Counted from the stretch's first letter, positions 7,619 through 16,843 are shown. The stretch: DNA of 64,000 nucleotides from Cellulosimicrobium sp. ES-005 (GCF_040448685.1 NZ_CP159290.1:2852001-2916000); one strand, 5' to 3'. Notes: a model not told the origin generated them from the letters alone. Numbers and translations: made by a program.

Positions 7619-8902
7619 TCAGCCTGACGGTCGTGGGTCGCCCTCGGGGCCGAGGTCCTCGAGCTCGGCGACGAGCGTGCTGTGCTCGGCGTCGCGCCGG
7701 ACGGCGGCGCCGAGCGCGGCGGCCCGGCGCCGGTACGCGGGGTCGCCGAGGACCTGCCCGACGGCGCGCGCGACCCGCTCGGCGGAGGCGTTCCGCGAGA
7801 GCGTGACGCCCGCGCCCCGCAGCGTGACGCGCACGGCGTTGTCGCTCTGGTCGCGCCCGTGCGGCAGGACGACGACGGGGCAGCCCGCCGCGAACGCCTT
7901 GAGGAGCGTGCCGTGCCCGCCGTGCGTGACGACGAGCGCGGCGTCGCGCAGCACCTCGTGGTGGGGAGCGGCGGAGACCACGGAGACGTTCGCCGCGCCC
8001 GGCACCGCGTCGGGCGCGAGCCCCTGCCCGGTCGTGACGACGCCGCGCACGGGCAGCGTCGCGAGCGCGGCGACGATGCGCCGCAGGAGCGCCGCCTGGT
8101 CCTGGAACGTCGACGACAGCGCGACGAGGACGAGCGGGGCGTCGCCCGGCGGTGCGGCCCACGGGACGTCGTCGGCCCACGCCGGGTCGTCGAGCACGGG
8201 CCCCACGTACCGGGCGTTCGCCGGGAGCGGGCCGGGGAGGTCGAACGCCGGGCTCGTCATGACGAGCTGGCGGCGCGCGGCGCTCATCTGCTCCCACGAG
8301 CGCGCGAGCGGGTCGAGGCCCAGGTCGGCGCGCAGGGCGTTGAGCCGGTCGCGCGTGTACCGGTCGAACACGCGCGTCGAGAGACCGGTGATCGTGCGGT
8401 CCCGCAGCCGGCCGAGCGGCCCGCGCGCGGGCGTGAGCCCCGCACCGAACGGCGTGCGGCCGGGCGTGGGCAGGGCGTAGACGTTGGGGATCAGGACGTC
8501 GAACGGGATCCCGCGCGACTGCGCGGCGATCATCGCGCCGAACGCGAAGACGGACGTCACGACGAGGTCGGGACGCTCGTCGTCGACGGCCGCGAGCACG
8601 TCGCGCGCGTAGTCCGGCGCGGGCCCCGCGATGAGGTGGTCGCCCATGTCGCGCGCCTGCGCGAGCAGGCTGGGCGCCGCCCAGTCCTGGAGAGGGTCGT
8701 GCGCCGGGTCGCGGTCGGGGCGGTTCGGCGCGGTGCGCCACGGGGCGAGCGTCGCACCCGTCGCGCGGACCTCGGGAGCCATCGAGTCCTCGGCGAGCAC
8801 GCGCACGCGGTACCCGCGCTCCACGAGCCGCCGCACGGCCCCCACCTCCGGCGGGACCGTCCCGCCGCCGTCGGTCAGGGCGAAGAGGTACGTGCGAGGC
8901 AT
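7619..8902 (-). CDS. GT1/MGT-type glycosyltransferase
   Basis: This 427-residue protein resembles macrolide- and rhamnosyl-type UDP/dTDP-sugar transferases with a GT-B fold. The N-terminal half binds the acceptor. The C-terminal half has the nucleotide-sugar site VVTHGGHGTLLKAFAAGCPV and PHGRDQSDNA. The N-terminus (MPRTYLFALTDGGGTVPPEV) has no signal peptide. The acceptor cannot be predicted; antibiotic or lipid glycosylation are both possible. The gene is divergent from the PadR operon with a 148-base shared upstream region and ends near a strong stem-loop. Confidence 0.88.
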   Translation of the reverse strand: MPRTYLFALTDGGGTVPPEVGAVRRLVERGYRVRVLAEDSMAPEVRATGATLAPWRTAPNRPDRDPAHDPLQDWAAPSLLAQARDMGDHLIAGPAPDYARDVLAAVDDERPDLVVTSVFAFGAMIAAQSRGIPFDVLIPNVYALPTPGRTPFGAGLTPARGPLGRLRDRTITGLSTRVFDRYTRDRLNALRADLGLDPLARSWEQMSAARRQLVMTSPAFDLPGPLPANARYVGPVLDDPAWADDVPWAAPPGDAPLVLVALSSTFQDQAALLRRIVAALATLPVRGVVTTGQGLAPDAVPGAANVSVVSAAPHHEVLRDAALVVTHGGHGTLLKAFAAGCPVVVLPHGRDQSDNAVRVTLRGAGVTLSRNASAERVARAVGQVLGDPAYRRRAAALGAAVRRDAEHSTLVAELEDLGPEGDPRPSG

Positions 8903-9009
8903 GGCCCACCCCCCGGTCGCGGCCGGCGAGGGGCGTCCCGCTCGCGACGTGACGACCGCGTCGCAGGACCACGCTAGCCCCCAGGACCGCTCCGCGAACC
9001 CTAGATCTG

Positions 9010-9028
9010 CTAGGGTCTATATCCCTAG
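9010..9028 (+). promoter_or_regulatory. Palindrome CTAGGG-N7-CCCTAG, candidate PadR operator and promoter
   Basis: CTAGGGTCTATATCCCTAG is a 19-base inverted repeat, 22 bases before the PadR start codon. Its AT-rich centre TCTATAT could form the -10 element. A further CTAGATCTG lies just upstream and AACTAGG just downstream. PadR regulators commonly repress their own promoter through such palindromes. The assignment is by position. Confidence 0.55.
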
Positions 9029-9050
9029 AAGAACTAGGCATAGGAGTGCC

Positions 9051-9425
9051 ATGCGTATCGACAAGGACCTCGTGGCCGCGTCGGCCACCCCGCTCGTGCT
9101 CGGGATCCTCGCGGACGGCGAGTCGTACGGGTACGCGATCCTCAAGCGCGTCGACGAGCTCTCGGGCGGCCGCATGCAGTGGACCGACGGCATGCTGTAC
9201 CCGCTGCTGCACCGGCTGGAGCGGCTCGGTCTCGTCGAGGCGTCGTGGGGCACGTCCGACGTCGGGCGGCGCCGCAAGCACTACGCGATCACCGCCGCGG
9301 GGCGCGAGGCGCTCGTCGAGCGCCAGGCGCAGTGGGACGTCGTCACGCACGCGCTCCACCAGGTCTGGCGCGCGGCGCAGGACGGGCTGCCGACCCCGCC
9401 GCGCGTCGCGGAGGGGTGGGCCTGA
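9051..9425 (+). CDS. PadR-family transcriptional regulator
   Basis: This 124-residue winged-helix regulator starts MRIDKDLVAASATPLVLGIL and contains the PadR core ESYGYAILKRVDEL, then MLYPLLHRLERLGLV and RRRKHYAITAAGREAL. PadR proteins usually repress adjacent transporter genes until a ligand binds. ATG at 9051 is chosen because it follows AGGAG (9042-9046) and matches the family N-terminus. The stop overlaps the next start (TGATG), so the regulator and the membrane protein form one operon. Confidence 0.95.
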   Translation: MRIDKDLVAASATPLVLGILADGESYGYAILKRVDELSGGRMQWTDGMLYPLLHRLERLGLVEASWGTSDVGRRRKHYAITAAGREALVERQAQWDVVTHALHQVWRAAQDGLPTPPRVAEGWA

Positions 9426-10804
9426 TGGGCGCCACGACCGCTCCCGCGGGCGGGGCGAGCCCGGGCCCGCACGCCGCGCTCGAGGCCCAGATCGACCAGT
9501 GGCGCGGCTACGTCCGCCGCCGCGAGGCCATCTCCGGCGCGGACGTCGACGAGATGGAGGACCATCTGCGCGAGCGGGTCGAGGACCTCCGCGCGACCGG
9601 GCTCGACGACGACGAGGCGTTCCTCGTCGCGGTGAAGCGCATGGGCACGCTCGACGACCTCTCGCGCGAGTTCGCGCAGGAGCACTCCGAGCGGCTGTGG
9701 AAGCAGCTCGTCCTCGTCGGCGAGCAGCCGACCGGCCGCACGCGGTCGTGGCGCGAGCTCGCGGTGGTGCTCGCGCTCGCCGTCGCGGTGGGCGTCACGG
9801 TGAAGGTCGCGACCGTGCTCCTCCCGTGGGAGACGGTCGGCCTCAACGTCGGGCTCCTCGTGCTGCCGTTCCTCACGGCCTACCTCGCGTGGAAGCGGCA
9901 GGTCACGGCGCGCGTGGTCGGCGCGCTCGTCGTGCCGTTCGTCGCGCTGGGCCTCGTCCTCAACCTGTACCCGTTCCAGCCCACGGACTCGACGTTCGTC
10001 CTCGCGGCGCTCGCCGCGCCCGTGACGCTGTGGTCCGTCGTCGGGCTCGCGTACGTCGGCGGGCGGTGGCGCTCGGACGCACGACGCATGGACTTCGTGC
10101 GGTTCACGGGCGAGCTCGCCGTGTACTACACGCTCATCGCGCTCGGCGGCGGCGTCCTGCTCGGCCTGACGATCGGGGTCTTCTCGCTCGCCGGCGTCGA
10201 CCTCGAGCCCTATCTCGACGCCTGGATCCTGACCCTGTGCGTCCCGGCGGCGCTCATCGTGGCCGCGTGGCTCGTCGAGGCCAAGCAGAACGTCGTCGAG
10301 AACATCGCGCCCGTGCTCACGCGCGTCTTCACGCCGCTGACGCTCGTCATGCTCCTCGCCGCGTTCGTCGTCCTCGCGACCGCGGGGAACCTCGCCGCCG
10401 TCGACCGCGAGCTGCTCATCCTCATGGACGCGATCCTCGTGCTCGTCCTGTGCCTGCTCCTCTACTCGGTCTCGGCGCGCGACCCGCTCGCGCCCGGGTC
10501 GTTCTTCGACGGCCTCCAGGTCGTCCTCGTCGTCGCGGCGCTCGCGGTCGACGCCGTCGCGCTCACGGCGATGCTCACGCGCATCGCCGAGTTCGGCGTC
10601 AGCCCCAACAAGGCCGCCGCGCTCGGGCTCAACCTGCTCCTGCTCGTGCACCTCGTGTGGTCCGCCGTCCTCGCGACGGCGTTCCTGCGCGGGCGGCGCC
10701 CGTTCGCCGACCTCGTCGCCTGGCAGACCCGGTTCCTGCCCGTGTACGCGGCGTGGGCCGCGATCGTGGCCGTCGTCTTCCCGCCCGTGTTCGGCTTCGT
10801 CTGA
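9425..10804 (+). CDS. Permease-prefix-domain membrane protein
   Basis: This 459-residue protein has a cytoplasmic N-terminal permease prefix domain 1 (about residues 20-95, with VDEMEDHLRERVEDL and DDDEAFLVAVKRMG). About ten predicted membrane helices follow. The prefix domain is typically fused to ABC-type permeases or DUF-type membrane proteins controlled by a PadR partner, as here. No ATPase is adjacent, so transport is not established. It is translationally coupled to the PadR gene. Confidence 0.82.
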   Translation: MGATTAPAGGASPGPHAALEAQIDQWRGYVRRREAISGADVDEMEDHLRERVEDLRATGLDDDEAFLVAVKRMGTLDDLSREFAQEHSERLWKQLVLVGEQPTGRTRSWRELAVVLALAVAVGVTVKVATVLLPWETVGLNVGLLVLPFLTAYLAWKRQVTARVVGALVVPFVALGLVLNLYPFQPTDSTFVLAALAAPVTLWSVVGLAYVGGRWRSDARRMDFVRFTGELAVYYTLIALGGGVLLGLTIGVFSLAGVDLEPYLDAWILTLCVPAALIVAAWLVEAKQNVVENIAPVLTRVFTPLTLVMLLAAFVVLATAGNLAAVDRELLILMDAILVLVLCLLLYSVSARDPLAPGSFFDGLQVVLVVAALAVDAVALTAMLTRIAEFGVSPNKAAALGLNLLLLVHLVWSAVLATAFLRGRRPFADLVAWQTRFLPVYAAWAAIVAVVFPPVFGFV

Positions 10805-10861
10805 CGACCCGCCGTGCCGGGCCCGCGGCGGGCCCGGCACGGCAGGGTGCCGGGCGGTCGT

Positions 10862-11385
10862 TCAGCGGACGGGCTGCGGCGCCGCGTCGGTCGCCGGGAG
10901 CGACGGCGCCTCGCCACCCGCCCGGAACATGCGCCGCACCAGCGGGCGCAGCGCGCGCGACCGCATGACGCCGGTGGTCGCGCGCAGCACCGCCGCCTCC
11001 AGCCGGCTCCCCGGCACCATGCGGGCGATGCCCCCGCCGGGGATCTTCTTCCCCGCCTCGACGAACGGGGCGACGTCGGCCGCGTAGCGCGGCGCCGCGC
11101 CGGCGGGGTCGTCCGGGGGTCGCCCCCAGCCGCGTGGCGAGGAGGTAGGCGCCGACCAGGGCGGTCGCGGTGCCCTGGCCCGTCATGGGCGAGCCGCACG
11201 ACGCCGCGTCCCCCAGGAGCACCACCCGGCCGGCGACGGGGTCGGGGACGTCGAGAACGCCGCGTAGCCGCCGAGGGAGGTCACGAACTGCTCCTCCGGC
11301 CCGAACGCGAGCCGACGCGTCGCGGAGTGGACGCCGTCGGCCCCGACGACAAGGTGGAAGCGTGCGGCGTCGGGCGGGCGGCCCG
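10862..11385 (-). pseudogene. Truncated, frameshifted FAD-dependent monooxygenase
   Basis: Reverse-strand fragments in alternating frames form the C-terminal part of a FAD-binding (PheA/TfdB-type) oxygenase. First comes LVVGADGVHSATRR (near 11365-11320). In a second frame follows VPDPVAGRVVLLGDAASCGS, the family GD motif, around 11240-11190. Back in the first frame is APRYAADVAPFVEAGKKIPG, then the end APQPVR and a TGA at 10864-10862. Two compensating frameshifts lie near 11255 and 11130. The N-terminal dinucleotide-binding GxGxxG part is missing. The frameshifts alone could be sequencing errors, but the truncation is real in this sequence. Confidence 0.75.
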
Positions 11386-11551
11386 GCCCGAGCTGAGCGA
11401 GGCCGACCTCGCGGCCGTCGCCCGGCTCGACTTCGTGCTCGTGCAGAGCCTCGGCATCCTCTGGCTCCTCGACCCGGACGCCGTCCCGAGCGGGGACGAG
11501 CTCGCGCGCGCCGTCGCCGTCGTCGCCGGACGGGCGGACGACGAGGGCTGA
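11380..11551 (+). pseudogene. C-terminal remnant, possibly of a TetR-type regulator
   Basis: A forward-frame tail reads ELSEADLAAVARLDFVLVQS, then LGILWLLDPDAVPSGDELAR, and ends DDEG-stop at 11551. It has the amphipathic look of a real C-terminus and no N-terminal DNA-binding part. It begins where the leftward oxygenase remnant ends. FAD monooxygenases are often divergent from TetR regulators, so a deletion across the intergenic region would leave exactly these two tails. Family assignment is weak. Confidence 0.4.
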
Positions 11552-11582
11552 CGCCGCGTGCGCCCGGGCGTAGCGTGGCGGG

Positions 11583-12635
11583 ATGGCCGCTGCCACTCCC
11601 GGAGGGCCGCCCGAGGACGGGCTGGTCGACTGGTTGCTCGACGCCGACCCGGCGCTGCGGTGGCGGGTCGAGCGCGACGTCGTGCACGCGCCTCCCGAGG
11701 TCTGGGAGGCGACGCGGGCGCGCGTCGCGACCGAGGGCTTCGGCGCGCGCCTGCTCGCGCTGCAGGACCCCGACGGGCAGTGGGCGGGCGGCGCGTACTT
11801 CCCGGCGGACGCGGGAGCGGTGGACGCCGGCGGAGCGCCCGAGGAGGGCCAGCCCTGGACGGCGACGACGTGGTCGCTCGTCGCGCTGCGCGAGTGGGGG
11901 CTCGACCCTGGCGTGCTGCGCGCGCGCCGCACGCCCGAGCTGCTCGCGGCGCACAGCCGCTGGGAGTACGACGACCTGCCCTACTGGGGCGGCGAGGTCG
12001 ACTGGTGCATCAACGGGTACACGCTCGCCGCGGGTGCGTGGCTCGGGGCCGACGTCTCGGAGCTGCTCGCCGCCGTCGTGGCGGGCCGGCTGCCCGACGG
12101 CGGGTGGAACTGCGACTGGGTCGAGGGCGCCACCGTCTCCTCGTTCCACTCGACCCTCAACGCGCTCAAGGGCCTGCTCGCGTACCAGGAGCTCGCGGGC
12201 GGCAGCGACGAGCTGCGGGCGGCGCGTCGCTCCGGCGAGGAGTACCTGCTGCGCCGCGGCCTGTTCCGCCGCCTGAGCACGGGCGAGCCCGTCGGGGACT
12301 GGGTGTTCCGTCTCGCGTACCCGTTCCGTTGGTACTACAGCGTGCTCAACGCGCTGGTCTACCTGCGCGAGGCGTCGCTGCTCGACGGGACGCCTCCCGA
12401 CCCGCGCGCGGCGGACGCCGTCGAGCACGTCCGCCGCGCCCGGCGCCCGGACGGCACCTGGCTCCAGGGCCGGCGCCACCCGGGCCGGGTGTGGTTCGAG
12501 GTCGACGCCCCCGCGGGCGAGCCGTCGCGCTGGCTCACCTACCACGCGACCGTCGTCCTCGACTGGTGGGACGGCGCGGGCGTCAGGACGTCGGCGCGCC
12601 CGACACGACCTCGGCGCCGTCGAGCACCGCGATGA
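11583..12635 (+). CDS. Prenyltransferase/squalene-cyclase-repeat-like protein
   Basis: This 350-residue protein has alpha/alpha-barrel repeats like those of terpene cyclases: LQDPDGQWAGGAYF, LPDGGWNCDWVEGATVSSFH and RRPDGTWLQG. The QW-type patterns recur, but the DXDD catalytic motif of squalene-hopene cyclases was not seen, so enzyme activity is doubtful. No signal peptide or membrane helix was seen. The last 53 bases overlap the convergent siderophore-binding-protein gene. The ATG at 11583 lies 32 bases beyond the upstream remnant. Confidence 0.75.
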   Translation: MAAATPGGPPEDGLVDWLLDADPALRWRVERDVVHAPPEVWEATRARVATEGFGARLLALQDPDGQWAGGAYFPADAGAVDAGGAPEEGQPWTATTWSLVALREWGLDPGVLRARRTPELLAAHSRWEYDDLPYWGGEVDWCINGYTLAAGAWLGADVSELLAAVVAGRLPDGGWNCDWVEGATVSSFHSTLNALKGLLAYQELAGGSDELRAARRSGEEYLLRRGLFRRLSTGEPVGDWVFRLAYPFRWYYSVLNALVYLREASLLDGTPPDPRAADAVEHVRRARRPDGTWLQGRRHPGRVWFEVDAPAGEPSRWLTYHATVVLDWWDGAGVRTSARPTRPRRRRAPR

Positions 12636-13635
12636 GCTCGTCGAACCACTCGACGTAGCTCGCGTAGGTGAACGGCCGCTTGTCGTCCCACCCGACGACC
12701 TGGCCCGCCTGCACCGCGGGCAGCCCCGCGTAGACGGGGTTGGCGGCCATCGCCTCGTCGGAGCCCGTGTAGCTCAGCACGAGGTCGGCCGGGTGGTCCG
12801 GCACGCGCTCCCAGCTCAGCTCGGCCCAGCCCTCCTGGTCCTGCGGCCCGCCGATCGTGAAGCCCAGCTCCTCGAGCAGCGCGAGCTGGCCGAGGTTCTT
12901 CTGGCCCACCCACAGCTGCTCCGCGCCGTTGAGCGGCAGGATCGTCAGCGGCTTCTCCGCCGCGATGCCGCGCAGCGTGTCGAGCCGCTCGTCGAACGCG
13001 GCCTTCGCCTCCGCGACCTCCGGCGAGTCGACGTCGCCGCCGAGCGCCTCCGCGAGCGACGCGTAGTCCTCGATCACCTCGACGACCGGCCGGCCCGAGA
13101 ACCTCATGCCGACGAACGGAGCGACCGCCGTCGCCTCCTCGGTGACCGTGTCGTCCCACCAGGTCCAGGCCGTGCCGTCCTCGTTGCCGAACCCGATCAC
13201 GAGGTCGGGCTCGAGCGCGAGCAGCTTCTCCAGGTTGAGCTCGGCGTCGGCCCCGACGACCTCCATCTCGTCGACCCGGGCGTTGCCGATCGACAGCGCG
13301 CCGGCGTCGGAGAAGCCGTAGCCGAACACCCCGGCGGGCCGCACGCCGTAGTCCCACAGCGCCGCGGCGGTGTAGCCGTCCACGACGAGGCTGTCCGGCG
13401 CCTCGTCGAGCGCGTACGTCGTGCCGTAGCCCGAGGACGTCCAGGACCACCCGTCCGCGGCCGCGGACGGGTCCGCGCCGTCGGTCCCGGGTTCGGTGCC
13501 GGCCGAGCACGCGGCGAGCGTGGCCGCGAGCCCGACGGCGAGCGCGCCCGCGGCGAGGGAGCGCACCGGGCGCCGGTGCCGGGTCGGGCGGGCTGCCGTG
13601 GGCAGGGTGGACGAGGGACGGGTGGTGCGGGTCAT
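12583..13635 (-). CDS. Iron-siderophore ABC transporter substrate-binding lipoprotein
   Basis: This 350-residue lipoprotein has a signal peptide and lipobox near residues 33-45 (LAATLAACSAG), with Cys as the lipidation site. The mature part has the class III periplasmic-binding fold (FepB/FecB type): LEKLLALEPDLVIGFGNEDG and LTILPLNGAEQLWVGQKNLG. It captures ferric siderophore outside the membrane and delivers it to the permeases encoded upstream. The gene follows the ATPase gene after a 96-base gap in the same leftward operon. The substrate siderophore cannot be named. Confidence 0.92.
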   Translation of the reverse strand: MTRTTRPSSTLPTAARPTRHRRPVRSLAAGALAVGLAATLAACSAGTEPGTDGADPSAAADGWSWTSSGYGTTYALDEAPDSLVVDGYTAAALWDYGVRPAGVFGYGFSDAGALSIGNARVDEMEVVGADAELNLEKLLALEPDLVIGFGNEDGTAWTWWDDTVTEEATAVAPFVGMRFSGRPVVEVIEDYASLAEALGGDVDSPEVAEAKAAFDERLDTLRGIAAEKPLTILPLNGAEQLWVGQKNLGQLALLEELGFTIGGPQDQEGWAELSWERVPDHPADLVLSYTGSDEAMAANPVYAGLPAVQAGQVVGWDDKRPFTYASYVEWFDELIAVLDGAEVVSGAPTS

Positions 13636-13731
13636 GCGTTGCTCCTCCGACGAGGCGGTGCGGGCGAGCGCAGGACGGTGGGGGGCCGGTCGGGCGGGTG
13701 GGTCGACCGGCGGGGAACGGGGGCCGCGCGG

Positions 13732-14640
13732 TCAGGCGCGGCGAGGACGACCCTCGGGCACGACGAGCGGGGTGCCCGTCACGGGGTCGGCGATGATGCG
13801 GCACGGCAGGCCGAACACGTCCTCGACCAGGTCGGCCGTCACGACGTCGGCCGGCGCGCCCTCGGCGACGACCGCGCCGTCCTTCATGGCGATGAGGTGC
13901 GTCGCGTAGCGGCACGCGTGGTTGAGGTCGTGCAGCACCGCGACGAGCGTGTGCCCGCGGTCGCGGTTGAGGTCGGCGCACAGCTCCAGCAGCTCGATCT
14001 GGTGCGCGATGTCGAGGAACGTCGTCGGCTCGTCGAGCAAGAGGAGGGGCGTCTCCTGCGCGAGGACCATGGCGACCCACACGCGCTGGCGCTGCCCGCC
14101 GGAGAGCTCGTCGACGAGACGGCCCGAGAGCTCGGTCGTCCCGGTCGCGGCGAGCGCGCCGACCACCGCGGCCTCGTCCTCGCGCGACCACTGGCGCAGG
14201 AGCTTCTGGTGCGGGTAGCGCCCGCGGGCGACGAGGTCGGCGACGGTGATGCCCTCGGGGGCGATCGACGTCTGCGGCAGGAGGCCGAGGCGTCGCGCGA
14301 CCTCCTTGGCGGGGATCGAGGAGATCGAGCGGCCGTCGAGCACGACCTGCCCCCGCGACGGCTTGAGCAGGCGCGACAGCGCGCGCAGCAGCGTCGACTT
14401 GCCGCACGCGTTCGGCCCGACGATCACCGTGAACGACCCGTCGGGGATGCTCACGTCGAGGTCGGAGGAGATGACGCGGTCGTCGTAGCCGACCGTGATC
14501 CCGTCGGCGTGCAGGCGGTCCGCGGGCGGGACGCGGTCGGCGCGCGCGTCGGTCGGCGCGTCGGCGACGGCGCCGCTCGGGGCGGCCGCGAGGTTCGTGA
14601 GAGCCACCGGGGTCCTTCCGGTCTGCGGGTTCGTGGTCAC
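13732..14640 (-). CDS. Siderophore ABC transporter ATP-binding protein (FepC/FecE type)
   Basis: This 302-residue ATPase has Walker A GPNACGKSTLLRAL, signature LSGGQRQRVWVAM and Walker B LLLLDEPTTFLD, followed by the H-loop region VLHDLNHACRYAT. FepC-type ATPases energise iron-siderophore import. The GTG start at 14640 is preferred because it overlaps the upstream permease stop (GTGA) and gives a family-like N-terminus. There is a roughly 45-residue N-terminal extension before HADGITVGYDDRV. Confidence 0.93.
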   Translation of the reverse strand: MTTNPQTGRTPVALTNLAAAPSGAVADAPTDARADRVPPADRLHADGITVGYDDRVISSDLDVSIPDGSFTVIVGPNACGKSTLLRALSRLLKPSRGQVVLDGRSISSIPAKEVARRLGLLPQTSIAPEGITVADLVARGRYPHQKLLRQWSREDEAAVVGALAATGTTELSGRLVDELSGGQRQRVWVAMVLAQETPLLLLDEPTTFLDIAHQIELLELCADLNRDRGHTLVAVLHDLNHACRYATHLIAMKDGAVVAEGAPADVVTADLVEDVFGLPCRIIADPVTGTPLVVPEGRPRRA

Positions 14641-15752
14641 TTGCGGGCCTCGCGGACGAGGAGCCAGACGAGGTAGGCGCCGCCGACGCTCACGGTGACG
14701 ACGCCGACGGGGAGCTGGGTGGGCGCGAACGCGCGCTGGGCGACGAGGTCGCTCGCCGCGAGCAGCACGGCGCCCATGACGGCGGCGGGGAGGATCCGCA
14801 CGCCCGCGGCGCCCGTGAGGCGGCGCGCGAGCTGCGGGGCGGCGAGGGCGACGAACGCGATGGGCCCGGCCGCCGCGGTCACGAGGGCCGTGAGCGCGAC
14901 GCCGACGATCACGAGGGCGAGGCGCACCCGCTCGCTGCGCAGGCCGAGGGCCGCCGCGGCGTCGTCCCCGAGCTCGAGCAGCCCCATGCGCGGCGCGAGC
15001 CACAGGAGCGGGAGCGCGAGGAGCGCCGCGAGCACGCACGCGGGGACCGCCTGCGCCCAGGTCATGCCGTTGAGCGACCCGGCGCCCCACACGGCGGCCG
15101 CCATCGCGGTCTCGAGATCCGCCTTGACGATGAGCCACTGGTTGACGGACGCGAGCATCGCGGACACGGCGATCCCGACGATGATGAGCCGGAAGCCCTG
15201 CACGCCCCGCCGGTAGGCCAGGAGGTACACGACGCCCGCGGTGACGATGCCGCCGACGAGCGCGCCCGCCGCGACGCCGACGTACCCGCCGCCGAGCAGC
15301 ATGATGACGACGAGCGCGCCCGTGTACGCGCCGGTGTTGAACCCGATGACGTCGGGGCTGCCCAGCGGGTTGCGCGTGAGCGACTGGAAGATCGCGCCGC
15401 TCGCGCCGAGCGCCGCGCCGAGCACGAGCGCCATGAGCGCGCGCGGCAGGCGCCACTCCACGACGACCATGTGCACCGGGCCGTCGGCGGCGCCCACGAG
15501 CGCCTGGAGCACCTGGGGCACGGTGAGCGGGTAGTCGCCGGTGGTCAGCGCGACGACGCCGATCGCGAGCGCGACGAGCAGCAGCACCCCGCACACGGCG
15601 AGCGTGCGCAGGTCGAGCCGCAGGCTCGCGCGGCCGCTGAGCCCCCGCACGACGCGCGTGGGGCGGCCGAAGTCGACGCGGTGCGCGCGGTCGGACGAGG
15701 GCCCGCCCACGCGCGGTCCCACGGGCGCGTCGTCCCGGACCGGGGCGCTCAC
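14637..15752 (-). CDS. Siderophore ABC transporter permease (FecCD family, second)
   Basis: This 371-residue FecCD/BtuC-type permease has about nine to ten helices. Family signatures are LALVLGAALGASGAIFQSLT, NPLGSPDVIGFNTGAYTGAL and GPIAFVALAAPQLARRL. It forms the channel with the preceding permease and the FepC-like ATPase. The GTG at 15752 is chosen because it overlaps the upstream stop by four bases (GTGA). The cytoplasmic N-terminus before the first helix is about 50 residues. Confidence 0.93.
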   Translation of the reverse strand: MSAPVRDDAPVGPRVGGPSSDRAHRVDFGRPTRVVRGLSGRASLRLDLRTLAVCGVLLLVALAIGVVALTTGDYPLTVPQVLQALVGAADGPVHMVVVEWRLPRALMALVLGAALGASGAIFQSLTRNPLGSPDVIGFNTGAYTGALVVIMLLGGGYVGVAAGALVGGIVTAGVVYLLAYRRGVQGFRLIIVGIAVSAMLASVNQWLIVKADLETAMAAAVWGAGSLNGMTWAQAVPACVLAALLALPLLWLAPRMGLLELGDDAAAALGLRSERVRLALVIVGVALTALVTAAAGPIAFVALAAPQLARRLTGAAGVRILPAAVMGAVLLAASDLVAQRAFAPTQLPVGVVTVSVGGAYLVWLLVREARK

Positions 15753-16843
15753 AGCCCGCTCGCCTTCGAGCGGCGCACGAGCGCGATGAGGACCGGCGCA
15801 CCGACGAACGCCGTGACGATCCCGACCTGCAGCTCGCCGGGCATGACGACGACCCGGCCGACGACGTCGGACACGAGCAGCAGGACGGGCGCGAGCACGG
15901 CCGAGTACGGCAGGATCCAGCGCTGGTCGGGACCGACCGTCCAGCGCGCGACGTGCGGCACCATGAGCCCGACGAACGCGATCGGCCCGGCCGCCGCCGT
16001 CGCGGCGCCGCACAGCAGCATCACCGCGACGCCGACGAGGACGCGCGTGCGCCCCACGTGCGCGCCGAGCGAGCTCGCGAGGTCGTCGCCGAGCGCGATC
16101 GTGTTGAGCGGGCGCGCGACGACGAGCGCGATGACGAGCCCGACCACGACGAACGGCGCGATCGTGCCGGCCATCTCCATCGTGCGGCCGGCCAGCGAGC
16201 CGGCGCCCCAGAAGCGCATGCGGTCGAACGCCGCGGGGTCGAGCAGCGTGATGCCCTGCGAGACGCCGCCCAGGACGGCCCCGAGCGCGACGCCCGCGAG
16301 GGTGAGGCGCACGGGCGTCGCTCCCCCGCGCCCCTGGGAGCCGATCGCGTAGACGGCGATCGTCGCGACGACCGCCCCGGCGAACGCGAACCAGATGAAG
16401 GACTGGATGTCCGTGAACCCGAGGAACGCGACCGCGAGCACGACGGCGAACGCCGCCCCGGCGTTGACGCCGAGGATGCCCGGGTCGGCGAGCGGGTTGC
16501 GCGTCATGGCCTGGATGAGCCCGCCCGCGACCCCGAGCGCGGTGCCGACCAGCAGGCCGACGATCGTGCGGGGCAGCCGCAGGTCGCGGATGATCACGTG
16601 GTCGCCCGAGCCGTCGTACCCGGTGAGCGCGTCCCAGACGGTGCCGAGCGGGACCGGCTTGGAGCCGACGACGAGGCTGAGCACGATCGCGACCGCGAGG
16701 ACCACGACGGCGACGAGGAGCCCGAGGGTGCGGCCCGCGTTGGTGCGGGCGACCCCGGCCGGGCGGTCGTCACGGCCCGTCGCGGGCCGGACGGGCCCGT
16801 CGGGGACGCCGATCGGCGCGTCGGCGGTCGCGGGCGAGGTCAT
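15749..16843 (-). CDS. Siderophore ABC transporter permease (FecCD family, first)
   Basis: This 364-residue FecCD-family permease shows LPRTIVGLLVGTALGVAGGL, NPLADPGILGVNAGAAFAVV and GPIAFVGLMVPHVARWTVGP. It is the first gene of the importer operon. ATG at 16843 (MTSPATADAPIGV) is chosen over a longer frame because it leaves the iron-box promoter free upstream. Expression is expected to rise when iron is scarce and the DtxR/IdeR repressor leaves the box at 16892-16910. Confidence 0.92.
   Translation of the reverse strand: MTSPATADAPIGVPDGPVRPATGRDDRPAGVARTNAGRTLGLLVAVVVLAVAIVLSLVVGSKPVPLGTVWDALTGYDGSGDHVIIRDLRLPRTIVGLLVGTALGVAGGLIQAMTRNPLADPGILGVNAGAAFAVVLAVAFLGFTDIQSFIWFAFAGAVVATIAVYAIGSQGRGGATPVRLTLAGVALGAVLGGVSQGITLLDPAAFDRMRFWGAGSLAGRTMEMAGTIAPFVVVGLVIALVVARPLNTIALGDDLASSLGAHVGRTRVLVGVAVMLLCGAATAAAGPIAFVGLMVPHVARWTVGPDQRWILPYSAVLAPVLLLVSDVVGRVVVMPGELQVGIVTAFVGAPVLIALVRRSKASGL

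Noticed and set aside
11101-11260. Treating the FAD-monooxygenase frameshifts as programmed frameshifting
   Set aside because: No slippery heptamer or downstream structure was evident, and the gene also lacks its N-terminus, so decay or sequence error is simpler.
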